From Pseudeuparius sepicola (taxonomy: Eukaryota; Arthropoda; Insecta; Coleoptera; Anthribidae), in assembly GCA_963920635.1 (NCBI GenBank), contig OY987298.1:20059647-20123646 (forward strand): a DNA stretch of 64,000 nt. The letters are read 5' to 3'. Within the stretch, counting starts at the first letter, position 1. Each line of letters starts with the position of its first letter. Below, in pieces: positions 9,475 through 21,599 of this stretch. The translations under genes and the position numbers were made by a program. A model generated the notes under the pieces. It had not been told where the DNA came from and made no database searches. It was given only the letters and a program-made list of their open reading frames with translations.

Positions 9475-11573
9475 CATTGGTTTTGTTTAGAAGATGCAGA
9501 TGGATCAATAATGTAACAGGTGACTTTTTGCCAGGTTGTTTTGATGCTAAATCACCCCATTTATTTCGTTCCAGTTCTTTTCCGAATCACATGAGGTTCC
9601 AAAATTAAACTTTTTAAGGATAACCTTTGACTTTCAGCAGCGCGTGATTCCTTGTGCAAATCCGCGAAGATCGTATGATCATTACGTCGTTTTTTTAGAA
9701 TCCCAAGATAAGTTTTTCTATAAAAGAATAATGCAGCTCTCGTTTCGGGGTTAATCTCCAAGTGCCTCCTCTCAGCTCAGTTTTAGTGTCAGCGTCGTCA
9801 AAACATACCACAGTATAAGTCACCCCTTTCCCCGTCAGTGTCTCGTTTTACAATTTTATTTCTTTTATATTATTTTGGTTTATGTCAGTGGTAATATTTA
9901 CCGTTTTAGTGCTCATTTTTTGTTCTATTTTATTGTTGATATTTTTATTAGCGTTTGAGAGATTTTCCTATTTATTGCTCACGTACCGTTTTACCTTTTT
10001 TTTGAGTAAGAACTGCAGCGGAATAAAGAGAGTTCCTTTTATTTCAGAACGCACCTTTCTGGTGACGTCACTTAAGTTTTCATTTTATTTAAAGAAATAT
10101 TGAGTTTCCGCTCAAGTGCTAAAAGAATTAACTATTCGCAGAACCCTTTGCGCATTAATCATTTTAAGTTTCTGATTTGTTTCTACCTCATATTAATTTC
10201 ATGATTTCATTGTGTTGTCTGTATTTTTTTTGTATTTACTTTCACTTTACTTATTTTTATTAATATACATCTACTTTTTATACAGTACCGTGTGTCTAAT
10301 TACTATAAAAGTGGGTTGCAAGTAAAGTAATTATAGCTGGGGTCACAGGCGAATCCTCGTACGCCCTTAATAATTTAAACATCAACAGAGATCCAAATAA
10401 CCAAGTATTTAGTTTTTTTTTTCCTTATTTAAAATAAGGTGGTGACAGCAAGCCAAGATCAGATTATTAGTTTTTTTTTTGTGTTTTTCGTAAAAGTCCT
10501 TCCGACTCGGACAACTGGTAACAATAAGTACCAAAAATTCTCCTGAGATGAGATGTTTATATTGTTATAAGAACTTTATTTGTGGTCCCTACTCATCTGA
10601 GGATAATTAAAAACAAAAAACATGAACGCCGAACTAACCACAGGAACTAACGCCGAATATAAATAAAAAATTCGTACGATGCATAATGTAAAAAATAAAT
10701 GAAGAATAATAAGATAACAGTAAGTAAAATAATATTTATTGATAACATTCAAGTACAACCCAAATAACAAATCAGAGATTATACACATTTTCAACACAAT
10801 TTTTTTCAAACAAAACATATCATCCTATACACAATATACGACAAATTAATTATCTTCTTATTTACAAAAATTTCCTACGTATTGTTTAAATAAGATTTTT
10901 ATTTAAATAATACTCGTACTGTCAAAACAATTATTACAACTGCAACTATTTATAAAGCTTTAATTTTTAATTTACGAAAAGTTTCCAGTCCTTTACTTAT
11001 TTACATAGTATCACTAATTTTTTACAACCAACAACAAACACAAAGTCATAAATGGTATTGTCTTAATAAATTTTAATATGAACTGATCCTCTTTTCCAAC
11101 AATTGAGTTCAATATTTTAGTTTGTAGTTTTTGCAGAATGCAGAATTATTTAAAGTTTCAAATAATTTTAGGATGAATTTCAATTTTCGTAGTATTTTAC
11201 AATAGTGTTGTCCGCTATAATATAACCACAGTAGGTAGGTATATTCATCTTTATATTAAATATAAATCTATTTCTGTACATAATATACAGTTATCCAATT
11301 AAATATTATTTTTTTAATACAACTAAGTTGGCTGGGAAACTATTTCAGTAACAGACTTTCGTTGATAGCCTTAGTTCATCAGAATAATTCTAAAATATTA
11401 TATAATAATTAAGTACCTACCTAATCTATTGGGTATGGGTTTATTTTAGTTCCTCCAATGTCCAATTAAATATCTATTTATAGAATTTTTTGATTATATA
11501 TTTTTGTTAAAATAAACATTTCCAAATATTACATACATACCAAAATATTTATTTGTTTTTCAACACTTCGCAT
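9475..11573. other. Non-coding interval with short duplicated pieces
   Basis: The 18-bp string AGATGCAGATGGATCAAT occurs at 7828 and 9492, and TACCAAAAATTCTCCTGAG at 7850 and 10528, each with nearby homology. These are fragments of one repeat family broken up by insertions. The part 10580-11570 is very AT-rich. The open frames show no domain I recognise. Confidence 0.4.
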
Positions 11574-14207
11574 ATACAGGGTGTCTCATTTTGATCTGGA
11601 ACACCCCTGTAAAATTTGAACTGGCTTACGGATTTTAACGAATTTTTTTTTGTATATAGTGCCCTCCTAGACGTACTTATCAAACACTTTTCAATGACGA
11701 TACGATTATTCCAGGGCCGGATTAAAAAAATTTTTTTACCCAAATTTTCGAGTTAAGATATCTGCGATTTTTTTTATAGGAAATCTGATAACGCGGCGTT
11801 AATCAGCGCCCCTGAAAACCCCCAGATTCCAAATTTCAAGAAATTATTCCCACAAATTATACTTTTTACACTGCATCACAATTGCAAAAAATCAAAATTT
11901 CAATTTGAGTTCAGCTATTAAGGTGGCTATGGAAACAAGTGAAAATGGTAAAAAGAGGTCCGCAGGGGACAATAATAATAAACCTGATAGGAAACTGTAC
12001 TCGGTTTATCTTTTCAGTATTGCTGTACAGTACAAATTTTAGCCATTTGGGTCGCAAGAGAGCTCGCTGCCGTCGCAGGCAGTCGTGCAAGTGCAAACAC
12101 TTTGAGAAACGTTAATTTTTACTTTTTTTGTTACAAATAATAAAGTATAAGATTATACACTACAAAGTAGGTACGTATTTGAAGAATTTAATTAAAAGCG
12201 GCAATATTTTAAACGCCAGAAATGTATTGACGAATCGATTAGAAATTACATTTTATACCCATTATTTTTAACACCTAAATTATTTTAGCAACATCAACTC
12301 CGGAATAACATTTGTTGTAAATGCATAAACTGGCATTTCTGCAAGCCATTGTTTTTCCATGGCTGCCTGCGACGGCAGCGAGCTCCCTTGCATCTCAAAT
12401 GGCATAAAATTTGTACTGTACACTGTACAGCAATACTGAAAAGGGAAACCGAGTACAGTTTCCGATCATGTTCATTACTATTGTCCCCCGTGGACCTCTT
12501 TTTACCATTTTCACTTGTTTCCATAGCCACCTTAATAGCTGAACTCAAATTGAAATTTTGATTTTTTGCAATTGTGATGCAGTGTAAAAAGTATAATTTG
12601 TGGGAATAACTTCTTGAAATTTGGAATCTGGGGGTTTTCAGGGCAGCTGATTAACGCCACGTTATCAGATTTCCGATAAAAAAATCGCTGATACCTTAAC
12701 TCGAAAATTTTGGTAAATTTTTTTTTAATCCGGCCCTGGAATAATCGTATAGTCATTGAAAAGTGTTTGATAAGTACATCTAGGAGGGCGCTATGTACAA
12801 AAAAAAATTCGTTAAAATCCGCAATAGTACAGTAAAATTGGGCCAAAACCCAAACATCAAAGAAAAGTTCTTTCTAGCGCGAAATAATTCCATACCCTCC
12901 TAAGAGTTAGTACTAAAAAGTTACACCACCACCAGCGGTTTCGGGAGAGGGGGTGAAAAGGGCAGGAAATTCTTATTTTTCACAATTTTGCGTGAATATC
13001 TAGTAAACTATGAGGTTTAGCGCAAACGTCATCCTATACGCAAATGATATACATTAAATTCCGAACAAGAATTGTTATATACAGAATTATGGTAAAGTGA
13101 ACGGTTTCCATGATATGGAGGGGTAAAGATTTCTTTGTTTTTATTTCACGTAGTTTTTGTTGAAAAAACTTAAAATGATTACAGTATAAATTAGTAACTG
13201 AATAATGTATGCAGAATATATATAGATATATCTATGCATATATTACACCCATAGATTGTTATTTTTTGTCACAACATAACCTCATAAAAGTATATGACTG
13301 TAAATGTGTCCAATACAAGTTAGTAGCCTTAGTTAATTTGTACTCACTTTTTGCCCTCATTCATTATAGCGTTCTGATTTCCATTCGTTCTTTTATGTCA
13401 AATCATTCCCATATCTAATTTGTCCTTAGCTTGTAAAAATGAGAAAGTCATGAATAGGAAGCTCATGTGAAAAACAAGAAAATATATTAAACAATCTATA
13501 TTGAAAAAATAGGAGGGAAATCAAAATGATACAAAAGGTTATAAGTTTTACGTGAATCATTAATTGCGTTATCAGTCATCACCAAATAGTTCACTCGGGA
13601 CTCGGGCTGGTGAGAGGAAACAAATCTTCGTGTTCTTCGTCCACTTGAGAATCATCATTTAAATCGTCGTCGATGATTACAGTATCTCTATTGAGACATG
13701 CAAGTCCTAAGCAATTGCTGCACATACTTGAACAATTGAGACCACTTCTTCGACACTCGCAGTTTTGGAAGCATCCATCTCTGCAGAAGCATATACGATG
13801 AGGATTGTTTAATATATATTAACTTGTATTGGACATATTTACAGTCCTATACTTATGAGGTTATGTTGTGACAAAAAATCTATGGGTGTAATATGTATCT
13901 TATAACAATTCTTGTTCGGGAATTTAATGTATATCGTTTGCCTATAGGATGACGTTTGCGCTAAACCTCATAGTTTACTAGATATTCACGCAAAACTGTG
14001 AAAAATAAGAATTTCCTGCCCTTTTCACCCCCTCCCCCCGAAACCCGACGCTGGTGGTGGTGTAACTTTTTAGTACTAACTCTTAGGAGGATATGGAACT
14101 ATTTCGTGCCAGAAAGGACTTTTTTTTATGTTTGGGTGTGGCCTAATTTTGTGTTAGTTTTACTGTACTATAAGCCAGTTCAAATTTTACAGGGGTGTTC
14201 CAGATCA
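11574..14207. repeat. Composite foldback element: two consecutive hairpins inside one pair of ends
   Basis: The left end TATACAGGGTGTCTCATTTTG and the right end at 14160-14207 (ACAGGGGTGTTCCAGATC) are inverted. Between them are two large hairpins. The first has arms 11628-12085 and 12355-12831. The second has arms about 12846-13330 and 13825-14163, sharing CCTCCTAAGAGTTAGTAC and ACGTCATCCTATACGC in opposite directions. The loop of the second hairpin encodes a cysteine-rich protein end (separate entry). Confidence 0.75.
13591..13815 (-). pseudogene. Cysteine-rich (CXC-like) C-terminal ORF remnant inside a foldback loop
   Basis: The minus frame reads ICFCRDGCFQNCECRRSGLN then CSSMCSNCLGLACLN, nine cysteines in about 35 residues. 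An acidic tail (DDDLNDDSQVDEEHEDLF) follows, with TGA at 13591-13593. The C.C..GC...C.CR..GL.C...C..C.G..C.N spacing resembles the CXC/TCR-type zinc-binding tail found at the C-terminus of several insect transposon-borne proteins. A stop lies just upstream (about 13822), so only the last exon or a fragment remains. A pyrimidine-poor acceptor candidate (TTCTGCAG) lies within it. Function is inferred from the pattern only. Confidence 0.5.
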
Positions 14208-14484
14208 AAATGAGGTAGGTAGGTACATTATGAGCCTGAAGATGAGCTCCTAATAAAGTAGGTAGGTAGTGTGCATTCTTCTATCAAAAACAGTAACAGT
14301 AAAGATTTTTAGGGTCAGTAGTCAACACTAATAAGACGACTTGTAAAAGAAATAGTTTTCAGACCATATGATGGGCGATTGTAGTTAACTCGAATAACTA
14401 AAGTTGTATTTAGTTGGAAAAACCATAGTAAAAAATATTGTCGATAGAAATAACTGGAAATACTCTCAATCATATACAATTATA

Positions 14485-15700
14485 GATATCACAAAAGCAA
14501 CGTTATGCAAGAAGACGTATTAATTGCTGGGTGGTTACAAAACTAAATATACCTACAGGAGATATCCCAAGATGTTTGCTCTTACAGGGAAGTCAAAAAG
14601 TTCAGGGTGGTCAAAATTGATCGGTTTAAAGGCCGGTCCACACGCAACGATGTATCGTACGATTTGCATGCGCAAGTAAATCGTTACAGATAAATCGTTG
14701 CGTGTGGACATCAGATTTGCACAAAATATAGAACTGTGCAAAGTTGGACGGTCGGAGTTGAAAGTCTGAGCCGAAAAGCATAGATTTGGGATATTTGCGC
14801 ATGCAAATCGTAACGTGTGTACGCTTGTCCTAGATTTGTACAGTTTTTAGGTGCGACGGTAGCTGACTCCAACCTATTTTTAGTCCGGAAGTTATTAAAT
14901 TAACAATAAGTGATTGATTTTAAATTTGTTAAAAAATATGTCGACCATTTCGCATAATTTTATAATAGAATTCAATGGTAAAATAGACTTCGTTTCAATA
15001 ACCCTGCTTTAGACCATCTAGTTATATTTAAACGTTTCCTGATTTCCCTCTTCCTTTTAACATTTAAACAAAACGTCAAAACACTCCAAAAACCCTTCCT
15101 CCATGATTATTTTATCAAGCGAAAATTGGAGCTTTACTACGATGAAGTTGTTATAATGTGGACGCACTGAATTTGTAATGATTTATCTGTAACGATTTAC
15201 TTGCGCATGCAAATCGTACGATACATCGTTGCGTGTGGACCGGCCTTTAGGCAGGCAGAGACTTGCACGAGCAAACCACATCCTGATAATAACTCCCAAA
15301 TATGTCAAATTTTAACAACAAAACTTTTTGCTCTACAACCGCTACTCAAAGAAAATATCTACATATCTACACCAAGTACGTAAGAAAGTAAACAATGCGG
15401 TTTCCAGCATTCAACTTTTCTAGAAAATGTATAGCTACTTTTTGTCTATCTCGTCGGAAAATAGGAGAAACCCCTTAAAACTGACCAATTCAGACCACCC
15501 TCTCCCTATACACAAAAGTAAAACTGTTTCTTAGCGAAAGAGTTATAATTTTATTGATATCCCGGAAAAACAATATTTAAAATGTTGGTCAGAACTACAA
15601 CGTTCTGATAAAATTCTTACTAGTTTACAGCTTTAGAATATTTTAGAGGGCAGTTTGTTCAAAGGTAGAAAGAGGAAATAATTATTGGTTTCAGTTTAAT
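14485..15700 (+). repeat. Duplicated segment, copy 2 (Argonaute part deleted)
   Basis: It is homologous to 7905-9052 but jumps from AACTCCCAAATA (matching 8132-8141) straight to the TTTTAACAACAAAA that matches about 8556. About 415 bp, the PIWI-coding core, is missing. It also carries a 619-bp inserted miniature element. Confidence 0.75.
14629..15247. mobile_element. TA-flanked miniature inverted-repeat element, full copy
   Basis: Ends AAGGCCGGTCCACACGC and its reverse complement form inverted repeats of about 75 bp that contain TCGTACGATTTGCATGCGCA. TA lies on both sides (14627-14628 and 15248-15249). The empty site is seen in copy 1 of the host duplication (near 8055-8065). A second copy lacking the left end is at 28560-29088. 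It is non-coding, probably Tc1/mariner-related. Confidence 0.8.
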
Positions 15701-16162
15701 GCGCAGTTTTCAGAGTTTCCAACCTACGTTTGGTTGCTTCCATTTACACTATACATGTTTTTTTATCAGTACAGATATTTTAACCAGTGGTAAAGATGAA
15801 ATGAGATATAAAATTCTTAAAAATTGCTATTTGCTATAAAATAATCAATATTTTTAAAATAACATTAGGTACAATTTTTACGAAGTGTGGCAACATTGCC
15901 ATTGATGACGGACGGAACAAGGTCGGCGATCTCAATTTTTTTTTAAATATTTCATGGAAAAACGGAAATTTTTATTTTCGGACATTTTTTAAGAAACTTT
16001 ACAGGCGTGCTCCAGGAGTTCAACTTATACCACTGGTTAAAATTGAGGTTCTAGTCAAAAAACACTAAATGTAAAAGTTCAAACGTAGAATGCTAATTTT
16101 ACAGGATACGGCTAAAAGCAGTAGTCACTGCTAAAAGTCTTTCAATTAGTATTGAAAATCTA
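15701..16162. other. AT-rich spacer, nothing recognised
   Basis: No coding frame with a recognisable domain and no clear repeat boundaries. Confidence 0.4.
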
Positions 16163-17305
16163 CAAGGTGTTTCATCTTAAGTGCGAGCACCCCGTAAAAT
16201 TTGTATTCTCCATCCGATTTTAGCCGCGTTTTTTTCTAAAAATAGGCCACAAAAAACTACGTTGGTGCAAAATTTCAGGTCTTAATGTCAATTTTCAAGG
16301 CCTACTACAATCAGAACAACCTATAACCCCCGTATACCAAATTTGAACAAAAAATATACAGGAAGTTCCATTCTGCAGCGTGTCAAAATTGTCAAGTGTG
16401 CCATGGAATCCCGTCAAAACAGATGAATGATCAACAGGACTACTCAAAGTATTGGTGTGCAAAGATTCAATACACAAATGTACAGGGTCTTTTTCTCTGG
16501 GCGATGTCAAAATGCTGAATTTTTATTAAACTTTATATTGGTCAGGAGTGCTCTGGAACCATTGAATAAATATTAATAAATACAAAAGTAATTTATTTCT
16601 TTACATCATTCCCAACAAATAAAAACAATTCAAATTGTTGGACTTTTATCAATAAAGTCACTGTCTAAGAAGATTATACATTTTCTGTGCGTTTCCTGTT
16701 GTGGCACACCAGCCACCTTAACTCATATGGACTAACTGACTGGCAGGCTTCTATATTTTTTAGACTTGGTTCGTTTGTAACGTCTGGGGTGGTTTTGATA
16801 TACTTGATTTTTGACCTGTATAAAGTTTACAAAATTCAGCATTTCGAGTTGCTACAGAGAAGAACACCTTGTATATATTTTATTGGATCTTTGCACATCG
16901 ACACTGTGAGTGGTCCTGTTCATCATCCAACCGTTTCGAAGTAATTCCACGGGACACTTGACTCGCCAGATGAGTTTAAAATTCCTATTTTGCTCAACTT
17001 TCACAACCTGCAGAATGAAACTCCCTGTATATTTTTTGTTCAAATTTGGTATACGGGGGTTTTAGGTTGTTCTGATTAACGCTGTGGTGTCAGATTTTAA
17101 ATAAAAGAATTGCTAAATGGTTTTCGTCATTTTTTATTAGAAACAAAAATTTTAGTATTCCTTGAAAAGTGACATTAAGACCTGAAATTTTGCACCAACG
17201 TAGGGTTTTTTGTGGACTATTTTTAGAAAAAAACGCGGCTAAAATCGGATGGAGAATACAAATTTTACGGGGGTGTTCGCACTTAAGATGAAACACCCTG
17301 TATAA
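16163..17305. repeat. Foldback element with AAGGTGTTTCATC / ACACCCTGTATA ends
   Basis: Left arm 16163-16300 and right arm 17168-17305 are inverted, sharing CATCCGATTTTAGCCGCG and CTACGTTGGTGCAAAATTTC. Inner arms (16295-16500 and 16870-17085) share ATACCAAATTTGAACAAA. The inner part is homologous to the foldback at 23240-24125. It lies just downstream of the 3' UTR of the Sidestep-family gene. Confidence 0.75.
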
Positions 17306-17309
17306 ATAC

Positions 17310-17504
17310 CAGAGATGGTTCTGTCAACCACCCAGCCACAATAAGTATCAACCAATGCAAGATACAATTCTCCCAACTAACATCCGACGAAATCACAGCG
17401 AACGAAACAACACAAACATTCAGATATTTCACCTAAGTAGTCCAAGATTTGTAGTCCATTGTTTAGGAGTCTCTTAGCCACGGAAGATTCGGGCCGTTGG
17501 GAAC
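17310..17504 (-). other. Probable 3' UTR of the Sidestep-family gene
   Basis: This is unique DNA between the TAA stop and the neighbouring foldback element, on the minus strand. No canonical AATAAA is obvious within it, so the true transcript end may lie inside the repeat. Confidence 0.35.
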
Positions 17505-17648
17505 TTAAACACAGCTCTCGGGTCCCGGTATCGAGTCGGCGATGATGTGGTCCCGCCGTACCGTCGCGAACGACGTGTACGACATGTCCCTCGGCCGCGG
17601 CCTGTGCCTGCCCAACGTGCTGCTGGTTACGTCGCAGTTCGACGGCGA
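17505..17648 (-). CDS. Sidestep-family protein, last coding exon (cytoplasmic tail with PDZ-type end)
   Basis: The acceptor ATGCTTCCAG|TCG opens a 47-residue frame in phase with the preceding exon. It begins SPSNCDVTSSTLGRHRPRP, has a Tyr/Ser/Thr-rich middle (MSYTSFATVRR), and ends IPGPESCV then TAA at 17505-17507. The end S-C-V fits a class I PDZ ligand (S/T-X-hydrophobic), which suggests binding to a scaffold protein at the membrane. The exon is markedly GC-rich against its surroundings. A start codon inside the upstream intron would give a longer open frame in this region, but the splice phase and composition favour the exon as given. Confidence 0.8.
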   Translation of the reverse strand, partial: SPSNCDVTSSTLGRHRPRPRDMSYTSFATVRRDHIIADSIPGPESCV

Positions 17649-18149
17649 CTGGAAGCATACGATACAGTTTAGGCGCACTGCTTCAGATTGTACAGAGTGC
17701 CTTATTAGCATATGCCCGAGAATGCTTTGTTGGGTGGTTGTAAGTAAAATAATTGTAAATATTGATCATTTTCGAACATGTGGCTTTGACAGGTCGGCCA
17801 TTTTGCTTGGAAGACAACCGAAACTATAAAATACATGTAAAGTTGGTAGTTTGCATAGTCCTATGGCAATGACGTCAGAACCTATAAACAGGACTCTGGG
17901 CTCGGAGGCTGGCGTCGTTAGACCATCCCCCGAGTCTTCAGGTGATGTTCCGATGCTTCCGGCGCCCCCAAACAAGAAAAAAACATGCGATATCTAAGTG
18001 TGATTCTGGAGGAACTATAACCGGGAATCACCGGGTGTATAGTTGGTTGATGGTTGACTTTCTGTCTTTGTTTGTAGCATGTTTTTAGAGTAGTATGGAT
18101 ATATTTAATCTTGGAGTCAAAATAAAGGGCATTTTAACAATGGGGCACC
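17649..18149. other. Intron of the Sidestep-family gene, unique part
   Basis: It contains a 37-bp block (17933-17972) that recurs with few changes at 39362-39399, both within introns of this gene. Otherwise nothing is recognised. Confidence 0.4.
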
Positions 18150-18884
18150 ACGTCTATAGGTTTTGACGTCATTGTTCTATGGTAATAGACCGACAGATAG
18201 TGACAGATTTAGGTGCCCCATTTTCTAGTCTCGAAGAGGGTTGAAAAGTACATCGATGCTGAGTAGAATTAAGGGAAATTTACGAGTGGCCCCTGGGGAT
18301 ATCAAATGGAAAATTCGATTTTCCTGAACAGAAATAAAAGGTGTCTGTTGCCCATATTTCCACGCTAGCCATGTTCACTAAATGATTAATTAATAGAATC
18401 TGGCTTCGGAAAACCAAAGGCTTGAGTGTTGCAGGTGGCTAAAGGGTTGAAATAAGGGCGTAGTCTTGTAAGGAAAAATCGAAATTTTGACCGATTTTTC
18501 CACACAAGCCCATCGAAAGTATGAAAACGTACAACGTCACTAACCCGAAAAACATATTGGCTTGAGTGGCGGGAATGGATAAGTACATTTTGGGGTAGGA
18601 AAATTTAACGGAAATTTTTTTCGATTTTTCAGTTATTTTTCCATGAACGAAATTAACTGCAATAAAAAGTTATGAATTTCAGAGTATTTAAAAAAATTAT
18701 GGCTTGAGTGTAGAGCGTGGCCTTCATATTTTCAGAACATAGGAAAGTTGCAGGAAAATTTATAAAAATTGCCACCATTTTCTCACGCAAGCCGTTTGAC
18801 ATATGCTTAGAAAAAGTGATTCTAAGACTATATAACAAAAGGCTTGCGTGCCGGACATGGTCATCACATTAATAATTATATACA

Positions 18885-21598
18885 GCGTGTCCATTTAGTA
18901 TTCCCTTCTTCGATTGTGGCTATACTTTTAAGGATAAAAAAAATCGGTTCGGGGGATCCAAATAAGGGAAGATGGAGCACATTTTAAAATTAGTTTGGTA
19001 TATACAGGGTGTTCCAAAAAAGTGTGGCGACAAAAAAATATATTTTTTTTAAATGGAATGACCCAATTTTTTTTATCGCAAATGAAGCATATCAAAGTAC
19101 AGTATACATCCCTAAATTATTTCCGCTTCCATCTGCGGCGTTGCCAAGTTATATTTTTTTAATGTATTTTTTGCTAAATATCAGCCCTTCATTAATATTG
19201 CTATATTTTTCTTTCGGCTTGATTTTTTCTCTTGAAACTTTGGTTGTGGATTTACACTTAACCATTTTATTAATGACTAAGAACCAAGTTGAAAATTTTT
19301 GTACAGGATGTTTCACTTTTTTCCGCCAAAACTCCGACATTTTCAAACTTAATTTACTATTTTTTTTTCAAATGGAACACCCTATATCTAACATTTCTAT
19401 TGGATAGAGCATTCATTCAGCTTTAATTTGATACCTAATACAGTACCTCTATCTCTAGCGGTTTTTTTAAAAATCCAGTATAAACAGAAAATTTGCAACT
19501 TTTTTACTTATTACATACACGCAAATTACTCGAGAATCAAACTTGTACTTATTTAAAAAGCTGCATATCAAAAAAGCGTTAGTACCAGTTACAATCTGTA
19601 GTTTACCATATTTTTGTATACCTACTACACCTGCATAAATAAAATATTAAAACAAAAAGTTAAAAGTTTTAGGAGAACTCATAGGTGGCCATGGTTTTGT
19701 TTCTAGTTTGACATTTGGTAAATATTTCATTTGCTGCTTGTATTCTGCGTTCGTTGTTTAATTTCAAACAGCAAAAAGTTGTCACAAAATGAATTATTGT
19801 AAACATGACTTGATAAGTATGATTTACGTAATTGGTGAATGTTTTGGAAATTGTTTTTGGCATCTCGAGTTTATGCTCAAAAATTCCCAGATAGAAGGCA
19901 TCCTGATACCAGAATGCTGCAGAACTTAAAGGAGCGATTCGATATTCGATCGCACAGGAAATGTTGCATATGAAAAACAAACTAGAACAAATCTAGAAAA
20001 TCAGTTTTCTGTAACATTGGCTGTTGTGGAACACCCTACGATAAGTGTAAGACAACTGAGTCGGGATTTAGAAATAAAAAAGTCCTCAGTAGGACATTGC
20101 CTTAGGCGTAACAACTTTCACCCATACCATGTGCAGTTACACCAGGAACTGAATGATAACGACTTTCAGAAAAGAGTAATTTTTTGTACCTACATGGGCA
20201 CAAGGTCGAGAAGCGGAGGATGAAATTTTTTTAAAATTTGTATTATTTACCGATGAATCTACATTCCACAGAAATGGTTTTGTAAATAGACATAATTTTC
20301 ATTTTTATGACAAGCAAAACCCTCATAAAATTTTTGTGAATAATTTTCAACACAACTGGAGTATTAATGTTTGGGGAGGATTAGTCCATAATTTTGTACT
20401 TGGTCATCCTTATTTTTTTTGAAAATCGTTACCATTCAGTGGCTGGTGTAACTGCACATGGTATGGGTGAAACTACTGAGGACTTTTTTATTTCTAAATC
20501 CCGACTCAGTTGTCTTACACCTATTTCAGGGTGTTCCACAACAGCCAATGTTATAGCTAACTGATTTTCTTCATTTAAAACTGGTTTTGTTCTAGTTTGC
20601 TTTTCATAGGCAATATTTCCTGTGCGATCGAAGCGCTCCTTTAAGTTCTACAGCATTCTGGTATCAGGATGCCTTCTACCTGGGAATTTTTGGGCATAAA
20701 CTCGAGATGCCAAAAACAATTTCCAAAACATTCACCAATTACGTAAATCATACTTATCAAGTCATGTTTACAATAATTCATTTTGTGACAACTTTTTGCT
20801 GTTTTAAATTAAACAGCGAATACAGAATACAAGCAGCAAATGAAATATGTCAAACTAGAAACAAAACCATGGCCACCTATGAGTTATCCTAAAACTTTTA
20901 ACTTTTTATTTTAATATTCTATTTATGCAGGTGTAGTAGGTATACAAAAATATGATAAACTACAGATTGTAACTGGTACTAACGCTTTTTTGATATGCAG
21001 CTTTTTAAATAAGTACAAGTTTGATTCTCGAGTAATTTGCGTGTATGTAATAAGTAAAAAAGTCGCAAATTTTCTGTTTATACTGGATTTTTGAAAAAAC
21101 CGCTAGAGATAGAGGTACTGTATTAGGTATCAAATTAAAGCTGAATGAATGCTCTATCCAATAGAAATGTTAGATATAGGGTGTTCCATTTGAAAAAAAA
21201 AAAATAGCAAATTAAGTTTGAAAATGTCGGAGTTTTGGTGGAAAAAAGTGAAACATCCTGTACAAAAATTTTCAACTTGGTTCTTAGTCATTAATAAAAT
21301 GGTTAAGTGTAAATCCACAACAAAAGTTTCAAGAGAAAAAATCAAGCCGAAAGAAAAATATATGTATACTGTACTTTGATATGCTTCATTTGCGATAAAA
21401 AAAAATCGGGTCATTCCATTTAAAAAAATTTATTTTTTGTCGCCACACATTTTTGGAACACCCTGTATATACCAAACTAATTTTAAAATGTGCTCCATCT
21501 TCTTTTATTTGGATCCCCCGAACCGATTTTTTTTATCCTTAAAAGTATAGCCACAATCGAAGAAGGGAATACTAAATGGACACGCTGTATAATTTAAA
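18885..21598. repeat. Nested foldback carrying transposase remnants
   Basis: The ends TACAGCGTGTCCATTTAGTA and its inverse lie at 18885 and 21598. A second pair of ends (TATACAGGGTGTTCC) lies at 19001 and about 21470. The arms run inward to about 20145 and 20445, leaving a loop of about 300 bp. Both arms contain the 5' half of the transposase described at 19780-20410, so the element seems to be two inverted copies of a truncated transposon. Confidence 0.8.
19780..20410 (+). pseudogene. Tc1/mariner-type transposase remnant (DUF4817-like, HTH and start of DDE)
   Basis: Broken frames give, in order: NYCKHDLISMIYVIGEC (the N-terminal VYGEC helix typical of DUF4817); codons matching FP.RRHPD..MLQNLKERFD; then LAVVEHPTISVRQLSRDLEI and a HTH stretch with SSVGHCLRRNNFHPYHVQLHQEL; and after a frameshift FTDESTFHRNGFVNRHNFHF and NPHKIFVNNF with WSINVWGG. 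The Asp of FTDES is the expected first catalytic residue. The second and third catalytic residues are absent because the copy ends at the palindrome loop. Several frameshifts and stops make it non-functional. An inverted partial copy lies on the other arm (about 20445-20700). Confidence 0.75.
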
Positions 21599-21599
21599 A

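Noticed and set aside
17542..17829. Plus-strand open frame over the last Sidestep exon
   Set aside because: It is the antisense shadow of the GC-rich coding exon, and the minus-strand reading has matching splice phase.
19009..19407. 132-codon plus frame at the start of the nested foldback
   Set aside because: It is a Phe/Leu-rich frame from T-rich element ends, repeated antisense on the other arm; not a protein family I recognise.
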